Assembly: GCA_964469555.1 (NCBI GenBank)
Contig: CAYYAQ010000110.1
Location: 1-17,408 of the forward strand
Reading direction: 5' to 3'
Source: CAYYAQ01 sp964469555
GTDB taxonomy: Bacteria > Planctomycetota > UBA1135 > UBA2386
Length of the DNA: 17,408 nt
Each line of letters opens with the position of its first letter. Positions within the stretch are counted from its first letter, which is position 1. Positions 6,790 to 17,408 of this stretch are shown here, in pieces. The notes under the pieces are model-generated. The model had not been told where the DNA came from and ran no database searches. It was given only the letters and a program-made list of their open reading frames with translations. A program made the position numbers and the translations under genes.

Positions 6790-6943
6790 CGCCCCAGTTT
6801 GCCTCCCATCCCACGGGTCTCAAGGCCCTTTGCGGTGCCCCGGGTCGGCGGGGATCTTGAGGTAGACTTCCGCGGAACCTCTCCAGGGGAGGGGCGAATA
6901 TGCGGGTCGGCCCCCAGATCCCGAAGACTCGCCCTCCTGGGGC

Positions 6944-6972
6944 GTTACCATGGATATTTCCGTCCATATACT
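6944..6972 (+). promoter_or_regulatory. Candidate promoter for the secreted protein gene at 7019
   Basis: GTTACC (6944-6949, 3 of 6 to the -35 consensus) and TATACT (6967-6972, 5 of 6 to the -10) are separated by 17 bases. The predicted start, near 6979, is 40 bases before the ATG at 7019 and downstream of the alternative ATG at 6950. That supports 7019 as the true start. Confidence 0.4.
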
Positions 6973-7018
6973 TCCTGCCCAGCCTTCCCGAGCCCGTCAC
7001 GCGACCCTTCCTCTGATC

Positions 7019-8062
7019 ATGAAGAACTCCCTTCTGGCTCTTGCGTTGCTTCCCGTTCTCGCCGTCGCAGCCGTGGCCCAGACCCAGACGACGAAGAAGG
7101 TGAAGCTCCCCAAGTCCAACCCGGTCCCGCGGACGAGCTCCCTGCCCTTGGGCCAGGACAAGATCCACTACCAGCAGTGGTACGAGGGCAGGCAGTTCAG
7201 CCCCGAAGTCAAGCAGCCGGTGCGCTTCGTCGGCTTGGAGTTCTTCGGCGCGATGCCGTCCGGTTCGACGCTCGATATCGAAGTCACGCTGGCGAACGCC
7301 TCGTCGTCACTTTCGGGGTTCTTCGCTCAGAACTTCGTCTCGAACAAAGTGACCGTTATTCCGCGGAGGAAGATCCCGGTGTCAGGTGCGATTACGAAGC
7401 TGCCATTCGTCATCGACTGGAAGTACGACGGGACGTCGAACGTCGTGTTGGACATCAAGATGTGGGACAACGGCCACGGGAAGTCGGTCACCTTCGCCGC
7501 GGAGTCGACGGTCTTGACTCTCAGCAACGTCAAGCGGCAGTACTTCATCGGCAACCCGAATGCCGCGACCGCGAACAGCTCTGGGACGACGGGTCACCAC
7601 GGACTGGCGACGCGTTTCCTCTTCCAGGAAGGCGGGACGTACGACTACGGCGCCGGCTGCAAGGGTGGGAACAACATCGCTCCGGTCGGCTCGGCCAACG
7701 CCGTGCCGATGCCGGGCCTGGGCAGCTACGAGCAGCTCTTGACGAAGGCCGGTTCGAGCTATCCGTGCATCTTCATCGTGGGCATCAGCAAGACGAAGTG
7801 GGGGACCTCCAACCTGCCTTTCAACCTGGCGTTCATCTTCGCCCCGAACTGCAATCTGCTCGTGTCTCCCGATTTCTATGTGTTCACGACCACGGTCGGC
7901 GGTGGCCCCGGGACGGGCAGCGCCAAGATCAAGACACCGGTGCCTCCGCTCGGCAATCTGGGTGGCGCGAAGGTCTACTCTCAGTGGCTGATACTGGACA
8001 AGGCGTCCCCGAACGCCAACCTCTCAGCGACTGCCGGCCTGATGCACGTCGTCGGCAGCTAG
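7019..8062 (+). CDS. Secreted protein with planctomycete-type C-terminal module, function unknown
   Basis: This is a 347-residue exported protein. Residues 1-21 (MKNSLLALALLPVLAVAAVAQ) are a Sec signal cleaved after AVA or AQ. An in-frame ATG at 6950 would put 23 residues before the signal and is unlikely. Residues 22-180 form a beta-rich domain with no motif I can name (LPLGQDKIHYQQWYEG near 43-58). The second half starts around TYDYGAGCKGG (207-217) and holds Gly/Pro-rich beta repeats ending GGAKVYSQWLILD (315-327). This half lines up by eye with the M64 peptidase C-terminus: both have I-x-x-x-G, S-x-T, then GT and LP-x-NL, then a Cys. Cysteines are at 214, 250 and 278. I place it as an extracellular or envelope protein; no enzyme active site is visible. 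Its TAG shares four bases with the stop of glcF on the other strand. Confidence 0.82.
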   Translation: MKNSLLALALLPVLAVAAVAQTQTTKKVKLPKSNPVPRTSSLPLGQDKIHYQQWYEGRQFSPEVKQPVRFVGLEFFGAMPSGSTLDIEVTLANASSSLSGFFAQNFVSNKVTVIPRRKIPVSGAITKLPFVIDWKYDGTSNVVLDIKMWDNGHGKSVTFAAESTVLTLSNVKRQYFIGNPNAATANSSGTTGHHGLATRFLFQEGGTYDYGAGCKGGNNIAPVGSANAVPMPGLGSYEQLLTKAGSSYPCIFIVGISKTKWGTSNLPFNLAFIFAPNCNLLVSPDFYVFTTTVGGGPGTGSAKIKTPVPPLGNLGGAKVYSQWLILDKASPNANLSATAGLMHVVGS

Positions 8063-9312
8063 TCGTCGTTTTCGGGGACAGCAGGCAGAAGCAATTCGAC
8101 CGGGTGCGCGACGCGCATCGTCGTCCCCGCGCGCGTGAGATGGGCGCGGATCTGCATGATGCAGCCTGGGTTGCCGGTCGCGATGATCGCGGCTCCCGTG
8201 TGCTGAAGCGCCGCCGCCTTCGCCTCGCCGATCTCAGCCGCCAACTCCGGTTGGTTCAGGTTGTAGATCCCGGCTGAACCGCAACAGGTCTCGCCATTGG
8301 GGTTCGCGACCAGGTCGATCTTTGGGATCTGCTGCAACAACTCTCGCGGTTGGCTGCGCACGCCCTGTCCGTGGCAGAGGTGGCAAGGATCGTCGTAGGC
8401 CACCTTCTGGTCGAGCGGCGCCGGCGTCGCCCTGAGCCCGACATCGCCCAGGAATTCACAGACGTCCTGGCATCGGTTGGCGAGGTCGCTCCCTTCCTCG
8501 CTGCCGAGGAGGTGACCGTAGTCGCGCATCGCCGCGCCGCACCCTGCGCTATTGTGGATCACGACCTCGGCGTCTCGGAACGCCGCGACGTTTTGCGCCG
8601 CGAGCTCTCTCGCCGCGTCAGTCTGGCCGTCGTGCATCAACAACGCGCCGCAACATCCCTGATCCTCGCTGACGACAACGCGAAAACCATTGGCGACGAG
8701 CAACTCCAGCGTCTTGCGGTTGAGATCGCCGAACACCTGTTCCATCACGCAGCCGGTGAACAGCGCCACCGTTCCTCGCACTTCACCTTCCGGCTCGTGC
8801 GTGCCACGCAGCGGTTTCCGCTGGGTCGCGCTCGGCACGCGCGGCACCAGCTCGCCCGAGAGTTTCGACAGCAAGCCGAATTTCCGAGCGAGCCATCGCA
8901 GGCCGATGCTCTCGGCGAGTCTCGCCAGCCGAAACGCGAACCGCAGCCGTCCCTGTCTCGCGACGACCTGGCGCAGCAGGAAACGACGCAGCCCGGCCTT
9001 GAAGCCCTTCGCCGGCCAGCGTTTTTCGATCGTTTCCCTGACGCCCTCGAGAGTCTGGCCGTACTGCACCCCGGACGGGCACGCGTTTTCGCAGGCGCGG
9101 CACCCGAGGCACTGGTCGAGGTGCACGCGGATCGCCGTCGGGTCTTCGATGCGTCCCTCGGCGAGGGCGCGCATCAAGTGGACCCTGCCGCGGGGCGAAT
9201 CGGTCTCCAGTCCGAGCACGTTGTAAGTAGGGCATGCGGGCAGGCATAGCCCGCAGTGCACGCAGTCCAGCGTCGTCTCGTAGAACGACCAGGTCGATGT
9301 CGTGGCATTCAA
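8059..9312 (-). CDS. glcF: Glycolate oxidase iron-sulfur subunit GlcF
   Basis: This 417-residue subunit passes electrons from the GlcDE flavin site toward the respiratory chain during glycolate oxidation to glyoxylate. It has two [4Fe-4S] motifs, CVHCGLCLPACP (Cys 17, 20, 23, 27) and CLGCRACENACP (Cys 68, 71, 74, 78). Two cysteine-rich CCG domains follow: GCVMEQVFG with DQGCCGALL, and DDPCHLCHG with ETCCGSAG. Length matches E. coli GlcF (about 407). The start is a TTG at 9312: it overlaps the glcE stop as TTGA, a GAGAGG lies about 9 bases upstream, and homology begins about 8 residues in. The frame is open further upstream, but that part lies inside glcE. It is the last gene of the operon, and its TAG at 8061-8059 is shared with the convergent gene. 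Confidence 0.95.
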   Translation of the reverse strand: MNATTSTWSFYETTLDCVHCGLCLPACPTYNVLGLETDSPRGRVHLMRALAEGRIEDPTAIRVHLDQCLGCRACENACPSGVQYGQTLEGVRETIEKRWPAKGFKAGLRRFLLRQVVARQGRLRFAFRLARLAESIGLRWLARKFGLLSKLSGELVPRVPSATQRKPLRGTHEPEGEVRGTVALFTGCVMEQVFGDLNRKTLELLVANGFRVVVSEDQGCCGALLMHDGQTDAARELAAQNVAAFRDAEVVIHNSAGCGAAMRDYGHLLGSEEGSDLANRCQDVCEFLGDVGLRATPAPLDQKVAYDDPCHLCHGQGVRSQPRELLQQIPKIDLVANPNGETCCGSAGIYNLNQPELAAEIGEAKAAALQHTGAAIIATGNPGCIMQIRAHLTRAGTTMRVAHPVELLLPAVPENDD

Positions 9313-10385
9313 CGCAGCACGCCTCTCGGATCGAGTGCGGCCTTGAGTCCGGCTGCGAGGCGGGCGCTGTTCGGGTCGCCGGTCGTCCCGATGCCGCGCC
9401 GCGTGGCGACACCCTCCGTGATCTCCCCCGCGGCTCCGCACGACGGGAGATCGGCGAGCAGTTCATCTGTTTTGTCCTTGTCGAGATAGATCTCGAATCG
9501 CTCTCCGGCGAAGCGGAACTCCGCGGTTGACGGCAGTTTTGCGAGGAGGTTGACGACGCGTCGAAACCGGATCTGTCCGCGGACCACTTCGCGCGTGAGA
9601 TCCGCTTCAACGTCGTCCTGCTCGCGTCGACTCGCCGGCGCGTCTGCGATCCGAACGAGTCCGAACTGCTTCGCCAACCGATCCAGGTGGCTGGGGTTGC
9701 CAGCCAGCGTACCGCTCACAGCCAGACTCTCGTTTCCCTCAACGATGAGCGAAGCCGGTCGCGTCGGTTCACGCCGCAGCCGTGCCGCCAGATCCAGCGC
9801 TTCTTCACGGGAGAGGTCGCCGTTCAAGAAGTGCAGCATCGCCCGCGGTCGAGGCCTGAGCTTGAGGTGCAATTCGGTGACGGCGAACAGGCGACCACGG
9901 CTCCCGACAAAGAGCTTCTGAAGGTCGAACCCTGCCACGTTCTTCACGACGCGCGCGCCGGATCGAAACCGCTTTCCCTCGGCGAGCATCGCGGTCATCC
10001 CCAACAGCAGACTGCGCGGCTCTGGTTGCGCCGGGCCCAGTGGACCGATCTCGTCGGCGGCGAACAATCCCCCCAGCGTGCCGCCACCGCCACACGGTAG
10101 CCACAGTCCGCGCTCTTCGAGTTCAGAATCGAGATCCGCCCGGAGCACTCCGGCCTCGACCGAGCACGTCAGGTCGTCGGCTTCGAGACGAAGGATGCGT
10201 GCCATGCCTGCGAGGCTGACGACGGCGACTTCATCGTCCGGTGCCGGCACCCGGGACTGCGCCGAACCGGTGCCCGCGAGACGGACTGCATCGAAGGACG
10301 CCAGGGCTTCGCGGAGTTCGAATTCGTTTTCGACCGTGACCGTCTGCGCCGCGCGGAAGTCGACTTCGGGGAAGGAGGACGTCAC
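9309..10385 (-). CDS. glcE: Glycolate oxidase FAD-binding subunit GlcE
   Basis: This 358-residue subunit of the GlcDEF complex is related to GlcD but shorter, with the PCMH-type FAD-binding half. Visible signatures are LAGTGSAQSR (37-46), LWLPCGGGGTLGGLFAADE (94-112), and KNVAGFDLQKLFVGSRGRLF, which contacts the flavin region, followed by the cap domain. Length fits the family (about 350). The start is a GTG at 10385 with GGAGG 7 bases upstream, and it overlaps the glcD stop as GTGA. The longer frame to 10484 lies inside glcD and is not used. The downstream overlap with glcF is also 4 bp, so the three subunits are translationally coupled, which helps keep their amounts equal. Confidence 0.94.
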   Translation of the reverse strand: MTSSFPEVDFRAAQTVTVENEFELREALASFDAVRLAGTGSAQSRVPAPDDEVAVVSLAGMARILRLEADDLTCSVEAGVLRADLDSELEERGLWLPCGGGGTLGGLFAADEIGPLGPAQPEPRSLLLGMTAMLAEGKRFRSGARVVKNVAGFDLQKLFVGSRGRLFAVTELHLKLRPRPRAMLHFLNGDLSREEALDLAARLRREPTRPASLIVEGNESLAVSGTLAGNPSHLDRLAKQFGLVRIADAPASRREQDDVEADLTREVVRGQIRFRRVVNLLAKLPSTAEFRFAGERFEIYLDKDKTDELLADLPSCGAAGEITEGVATRRGIGTTGDPNSARLAAGLKAALDPRGVLR

Positions 10386-11881
10386 GAAGGGTCCTCCGGC
10401 AGCAGCACCCTTTCGACCATCTGCGGCCAACGACCTACCTCGGCGCAGCTGCTGCGCGTCGGGATCACCTTGCCCGGATTGCACAGGCCCTTCGGGTCGA
10501 AGACGTCACGCACGCGGGCCATCACCTCGAGATCGTCGTCGTCGAACATCAACGCCACGTGATCGAGTTTCTCGGAGCCGATACCGTGCTCGCCCGTGAT
10601 GCTCCCCCCTGCCTCGACGCAGATCTTCAGGATTTCGTTTCCGGCGACGACGACGCGTTTGGTCTCTTCCGGATCACGACCGTCGTACGCGATGTTCGGG
10701 TGGAGGTTGCCGTCGCCGGCATGGAACACATTCGTCAGCGTGAGTTCGTACTTCTTTCCAATCGCGGTGATCTTCTGAAGAGTGTCGATCAGTCGCGTCC
10801 GCGGCACGACCCCGTCCAGTACGTACAGGTCCGTGCTCAGTCGACCCATCGCGCCGAACGCGCCCTTCCTTCCCTTCCACAGCCGCAGGCGGTCCTCGGG
10901 TGCCCGTGCGTCTTCGATGCGAATCGCTTCCCGGGCTCGACACATATCCTCGATCTGTTTCGACTCGACCTCTGTCGCTTCGCTCGGCCCGTCCAGTTCG
11001 ATGAGCAGGACAGCCGCGGCGTCCTGCGGGTAGCCTGCTTTGAACACCGACGCTTCGATCGCGGCGATCGTCGCGCTGTCGAGAATCTCGAGCGCCGCCG
11101 GCACCATGCCCGCGGCGACGATGTCGGAGACCGTTCCGCACGCTGACTCCATCGTGCGGAACGACGCGAGCAGGGTCACGATCGACTCCTGATTCGGACT
11201 GAGGCGCACGGTGATCTCCGTGGCGATGCCGAATGTTCCTTCGCATCCGCAGAACAACCCCGCGAGGTCGAATTGTCTGGGGGGGCGGGATCCTGACGGG
11301 CCCCCCAGCATCGCGAGCTCACCGTCGGGAAGGACGACCGTCGCTCCGAGGATGTGGTCCGTGGTCATGCCGTACTTGAAACAGTGCGGGCCGCCACTGT
11401 TTTCCGCGAGGTTGCCTCCGATCGTGCAGACGGACTGGCTGCTCGGATCCGGCGCGTAGTGCAGGCTGTGCCCATCGACGTGCCGGGTGAGGTTGAGGTT
11501 GATCAATCCGGGCTGCACGACCGCGACGAGGTCCTCCTGATCGACGGACAACACGCTCCTCATCCGCGCGGAGTCGATGATGACCAGCGGTTGCGAGGGC
11601 GTTGCGCCGCCCGACAGCCCGGTCCCGGCACCGCGCGGCAGGAAGGGGATCTCGTACTGATTGGCGATGCGGACCGCCTGCTGGACTTCTGCGGTGGTTT
11701 CGGGCAGGACGACGGCGAGCGGGGACTGGCGGTGGATCGTGAAACCGTCGCACTCGTACGCGATGAGCGCGTCCTTCGTCGTCAGACTTCGACGAGGGCC
11801 GAACAGGGATCTCAGCTCCGCAAGCAAGGGTTCCACGGGCGCGGAGCATAGCCGTTCGTGCCTCGCGTTCGAAGTCGGCAT
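10382..11881 (-). CDS. glcD: Glycolate oxidase subunit GlcD
   Basis: This 499-residue FAD-linked (D)-2-hydroxyacid oxidase subunit holds the catalytic flavin site that oxidises glycolate to glyoxylate. Signatures: AYECDG (41-46), VVLPETTAEVQQAVRIAN (57-74), the FAD loop RGAGTGLSGGATP (83-95), GGNLAENSGGPHCFKYG, and LFCGCEGTFGI. The cap and C-terminal FAD-oxidase domains follow, with FHAGDGNLHPN, TGEHGIGSEK and the terminal GLCNPGKVIP. From the ATG at 11881 the length equals that of E. coli GlcD. No good ribosome-binding site precedes it; a GTG at 11836 is the other option but also lacks one. The longer frame to 12679 runs antisense through the next gene and is spurious. It is the first gene of glcDEF; the regulator GlcC and malate synthase are not in view. 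Confidence 0.95.
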   Translation of the reverse strand: MPTSNARHERLCSAPVEPLLAELRSLFGPRRSLTTKDALIAYECDGFTIHRQSPLAVVLPETTAEVQQAVRIANQYEIPFLPRGAGTGLSGGATPSQPLVIIDSARMRSVLSVDQEDLVAVVQPGLINLNLTRHVDGHSLHYAPDPSSQSVCTIGGNLAENSGGPHCFKYGMTTDHILGATVVLPDGELAMLGGPSGSRPPRQFDLAGLFCGCEGTFGIATEITVRLSPNQESIVTLLASFRTMESACGTVSDIVAAGMVPAALEILDSATIAAIEASVFKAGYPQDAAAVLLIELDGPSEATEVESKQIEDMCRAREAIRIEDARAPEDRLRLWKGRKGAFGAMGRLSTDLYVLDGVVPRTRLIDTLQKITAIGKKYELTLTNVFHAGDGNLHPNIAYDGRDPEETKRVVVAGNEILKICVEAGGSITGEHGIGSEKLDHVALMFDDDDLEVMARVRDVFDPKGLCNPGKVIPTRSSCAEVGRWPQMVERVLLPEDPS

Positions 11882-11907
11882 GCCATCGTCGGCGCCAGCG
11901 TTGCCCC

Positions 11908-11931
11908 GGTTTTCGTTGTCGAAGACAACCG
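11908..11931. promoter_or_regulatory. Inverted repeats in the glcD / glutamate-cysteine ligase divergent gap, candidate operator
   Basis: GTTGTC (11915-11920) and GACAAC (11924-11929) form a perfect palindrome around GAA. The flanks CGGTT (11908-11912) and AACCG (11927-11931) allow a second, overlapping pairing with TTCG/CGAA. It sits 27-50 bp upstream of the glcD ATG, in a 105-bp divergent gap, where an operator for glcDEF would be expected. Confidence 0.4.
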
Positions 11932-11950
11932 TGTAGGAGCGAGGGCGTTG

Positions 11951-11970
11951 CCCTCTCTGGCGCGAGAGGG
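11951..11970. promoter_or_regulatory. Perfect 7-bp hairpin 17 bases upstream of the glutamate-cysteine ligase start
   Basis: CCCTCTC (11951-11957) and GAGAGGG (11964-11970) are inverted copies around a 6-base loop, extended by G-U and U-A pairs. The 3' arm GAGAGGG is the only Shine-Dalgarno-like run before the ATG at 11987, so folding would hide it. It could alternatively be a DNA operator. The spacing of 16 bases from arm to ATG is long for translation. Confidence 0.4.
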
Positions 11971-11986
11971 TAGTTGTCTCCCATAC

Positions 11987-13237
11987 ATGCCAAGTTCCAC
12001 CCCGTCCGAGTTCATCGAGCCGGCGAATCTGAACGACACACTCGAGAACGTCTTGATCGGCAAGCCCATGGCCTTGGGTCGTCAGTACCTGGGCATCGAA
12101 GTGGAGCGCTTGATTCTCCACACCCAAACGCAGGAGTCCGCCCCGCTGGAATTCTGTCGTCAGTTGCTCATCGATCTTGCGGATGACATCGAGGGAAAGA
12201 AGTACTTCGACGGTGACGTCGTCAACCGCGTCGACGGAGACGGCTATTCGTTCACGATGGAGCCCGGCGGGCAGCTCGAATTGGCGACCACGCCGCGATC
12301 GAGTCTCTCTGAAGTCGACCCGACGATGACGATGATCCGCGAGTTGGTCGACCGCAGACTCGCGGGAACCGGCTACGGCCTGTCTTCCCTCGGGCACGCG
12401 CCGATCACGAAGGTCGCTGACCTCGGACTGCTCCCCCGAGACCGCTACAAGATCATGGATGCGTCCATGATGTCGCGGGGACATCTGACTCGAAACATGA
12501 TGCGCGCGACGGCGGGATTCCAGCTGACCTACGACGTCAACGATCGCGAGGACGCAGGTCGCAAGCTCGCGCTTCTCAACCGGATGGCACCAGTGATGGT
12601 GGCGATCACCGCGAACTCTCGAATGGTCGAAGGCGAGGACAGCGGGTTTGAGAGTTTCCGACACTACGTGTGGTTGCACACGGACCGGGATCGCGTCGGC
12701 GTCCCCGAAGGTGGCTTGCAGGCGGAGACCGCGATCGACGGCTACAAGCAGTTCGCGAAGCGCGCGACGATGATGTTCCAGAAGCGGGACGGCGCGCTAG
12801 TGGCCGCTCCCGCGAAGCCGTTCGAGGACGTCGTCGCGACTGGCGATGTCACGATGGAGGATCTGGAGCTCCACCTCACGGGGCTCTTTCCGTTTGTGCG
12901 GTTGCGCAACTACCTCGAGGTGCGTTACCTCGACTCGGTCGAATGGGAGTTCGCCCGCAGTGTCCTCGCCTTGCTCTCCGGCCTGATCTACTGCCCGCCG
13001 GCGACATCCCGAGCCGAGGCGCTTTCCGGCAGCCTCGTGCCGCCCGATGCCGACGCATTCCTCGCGCTGCACACGGACGCGGCCCGCCGTGGATTGGATG
13101 CCCAGGATGTCCGTGGCACGAGTTTCCGGGAGCTCGCCCGCGAGCTTCTCGGATTCTCATCCGCGACGTTGGGCGGCGACGATTGTCGATGGGCCGAGCC
13201 AGGGGATCTCGACGTGGTGGCCGCACACATCGGCTGA
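11987..13237 (+). CDS. gshA: Glutamate-cysteine ligase, GCS2 (EgtA/plant-like) type
   Basis: This 416-residue cytoplasmic enzyme joins glutamate and cysteine with ATP to give gamma-glutamylcysteine, the first step of glutathione (or ergothioneine-type) synthesis. Family motifs: YLGIEVERLIL (34-44), MEPGGQLELATTP (91-103, the glutamate/ATP site), MMRATAGFQLTYDV (171-184), PVMVAITANSRM (202-213) and the metal and substrate strand RNYLEVRYLDS (307-317). The length of about 420 fits GCS2/plant-type ligases. The start ATG at 11987 gives the first Met near homology; the frame is open back to 11858 but that part overlaps glcD. The exact product (GSH pathway versus EgtA) cannot be told from sequence, and no gshB is in the window. 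A metallophosphoesterase follows after 72 bp on the same strand. Confidence 0.88.
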   Translation: MPSSTPSEFIEPANLNDTLENVLIGKPMALGRQYLGIEVERLILHTQTQESAPLEFCRQLLIDLADDIEGKKYFDGDVVNRVDGDGYSFTMEPGGQLELATTPRSSLSEVDPTMTMIRELVDRRLAGTGYGLSSLGHAPITKVADLGLLPRDRYKIMDASMMSRGHLTRNMMRATAGFQLTYDVNDREDAGRKLALLNRMAPVMVAITANSRMVEGEDSGFESFRHYVWLHTDRDRVGVPEGGLQAETAIDGYKQFAKRATMMFQKRDGALVAAPAKPFEDVVATGDVTMEDLELHLTGLFPFVRLRNYLEVRYLDSVEWEFARSVLALLSGLIYCPPATSRAEALSGSLVPPDADAFLALHTDAARRGLDAQDVRGTSFRELARELLGFSSATLGGDDCRWAEPGDLDVVAAHIG

Positions 13238-13309
13238 CACCACCCCCCCGGCCTTGTGAAACCCACCGCGGTCGCCTAAGAAACCCTGCGGCGAACCCGG
13301 ATTCCGACC

Positions 13310-14010
13310 ATGCGTCTATTTGCGATCAGCGACCTCCACCTGAGCTTTGGCGTGGACAAACCCATGGATATCTTCGGATCCCATTGGGTCGGGCACGCGG
13401 ACAAGATTCGGGAGTCGTGGGACAGTCGGATCACCGAGGACGACTGGGTTCTCGTCGGTGGGGATACGTCGTGGGGGTTGTCCCTCGACGAGGCCCGGCC
13501 CGATCTCGATTGGCTCGGCGAACGCCCGGGGCAGAAGATCCTGATCAAGGGCAACCACTGCACCTGGTGGAGTTCGCGGACCAAAGTGCAAGCCGTGATC
13601 GATGACTCGATCCACCTGCTTCAAAACGACGCGGTCCGAATGCCTGACGGCACGGTGGTCGTCGGCGCGCGGTTGTGGGATCCACCGGACGCTCCCTGGG
13701 CAAGCGAGACGGCGGCCAAGATATTCAACCGTGAGATCGGTCGGCTGAAGCTCTCGATTCAAGCCGGCGCGAAACTCGATGGTGAGCGGACACTGGCACT
13801 GATCCACTACCCGCCTCGGTACACGGACGGTCGGGTCACGGACGCCGTCGCCCTGCTGGAAGAAGCCGGGGTTTCAGTCTGCGTCTACGGTCATCTGCAC
13901 GGCGATGCCCACAAGTACGGCTTCCAGGGAGAGGCCGGAGGAATCCACTACTATCTCACCGCGTGTGATGCGATCGGATTCGAACCGATCGAAATCTCGC
14001 TGACACCTTG

Positions 14011-14011
<1 letters not shown>
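13310..14011 (+). CDS. Calcineurin-like metallophosphoesterase
   Basis: This 233-residue soluble binuclear-metal phosphohydrolase resembles the clostridial family that begins with AISDLHLSFG and KPMDIFG. Metal-ligand motifs: DLH (D8, H10), GGDTSW (D52), GNH (N82, H83), His166 in LIHYPP, and GHLHG (H195, H197). All expected ligands are present. The residue after GNH is Cys84 (GNHCTWW), where most relatives have Asp or Glu (GNHDYWW), so the site may have altered chemistry. The substrate is unknown. The start is a plain ATG with only a weak CGGA upstream. Its TGA overlaps the ATG of the M16 peptidase gene (TGATG, 14009-14013), which suggests coupled translation, though the M16 protein is exported and this one is not. 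Confidence 0.9.
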
Positions 14012-17273
<3,262 letters not shown>

Positions 17274-17408
17274 GGCTGCCCAAGCGCGTGGGGCGCGGAG
17301 TACGCAGACATCGCATCGATCCACGTCGAGCGTCAGCGGGAAGCGATAGTAGATGCTCGTGCTGACGCGATGGACGGCACGAGTGACGTCCTTGCGCTCA
17401 TACTTCGC
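17274..17408. other. Window end, no supported gene
   Basis: No start with a ribosome-binding site is visible. One minus-strand frame is open from the edge through the end of the M16 gene, with YERKDVTRAVHRVSTSIYYRF near the edge. It could be the tail of a convergent gene, but its stop would lie deep inside M16, so I do not call it. Confidence 0.3.

Noticed and set aside
6790..7018. B12 riboswitch before the cobalamin adenosyltransferase gene
   Set aside because: I saw no recognisable B12-box core; only a distant GGAGG and short GC-rich repeats. Covariance search would settle it.
6733..8277. 514-codon plus-strand frame over the secreted protein gene
   Set aside because: It is a shadow of the 7019-8062 gene and antisense glcF, with Arg/Gly/Asp-rich sequence and no recognisable domain.
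8350..9249. Plus-strand open frames opposite glcF
   Set aside because: These are antisense shadows. The minus strand carries all iron-sulfur motifs.
11882..12679. N-terminal extension of glcD
   Set aside because: It lies antisense to the glutamate-cysteine ligase. The length from 11881 already equals that of known GlcD.

Overview
The window is high-GC bacterial chromosome, tightly packed with ordinary metabolic genes plus several large secreted proteins. A planctomycete is the best guess. The reasons are the M64 and M16 secreted peptidases, the N-terminal Sec signals, and a C-terminal module shared by two secreted proteins that resembles tails I associate with marine Planctomycetota of the Saltatorellus/Poly30 type. 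That placement is inference from memory, not from a search. No rRNA, tRNA, CRISPR array or transposase was seen.

Layout. Bases 1-153 may hold the start of a divergent lipoprotein gene on the minus strand. At 276-983 (+) lies a degenerate SAM-methyltransferase-like protein. It converges on a minus-strand pair, a small secreted protein (2921-3442) translationally coupled to a 625-residue M64 metallopeptidase (1047-2924), with a GC-rich hairpin between the converging ends. Divergent from this pair is a plus-strand pair: a Dus3-like tRNA-dihydrouridine synthase (3575-4684) and a monofunctional proline dehydrogenase (4738-5667). A small YjbR-like gene of lower GC (5867-6190) has a TATAAT box so close to its ATG that its mRNA may be leaderless. 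It converges on a PduO-type cobalamin adenosyltransferase (6247-6789, minus).

A secreted 347-residue protein (7019-8062, +) ends on the same CTAG that ends the minus-strand glycolate oxidase operon glcD-glcE-glcF (11881 down to 8059). In that operon each gene overlaps the next by 4 bp, and glcE and glcF use GTG and TTG starts. Divergent from glcD, across 105 bp with two inverted repeats, is a plus-strand series: a GCS2-type glutamate-cysteine ligase (11987-13237), a metallophosphoesterase (13310-14011) and a two-domain M16 zinc peptidase (14011-17273). The last is broken by a 10-N assembly gap. An 18-bp direct repeat on either side of the gap shows how the reading frame rejoins.

The metabolic theme is housekeeping and carbon salvage: glycolate oxidation, proline oxidation, B12 activation, thiol synthesis and tRNA modification, with secreted proteolysis. 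I did not find a clear new defence or mobile system. The most interesting items are the M64 pair with its partner protein, the shared C-terminal module, the possible leaderless genes, the glcD/glutamate-cysteine ligase intergenic repeats, and the repairable M16 gap.
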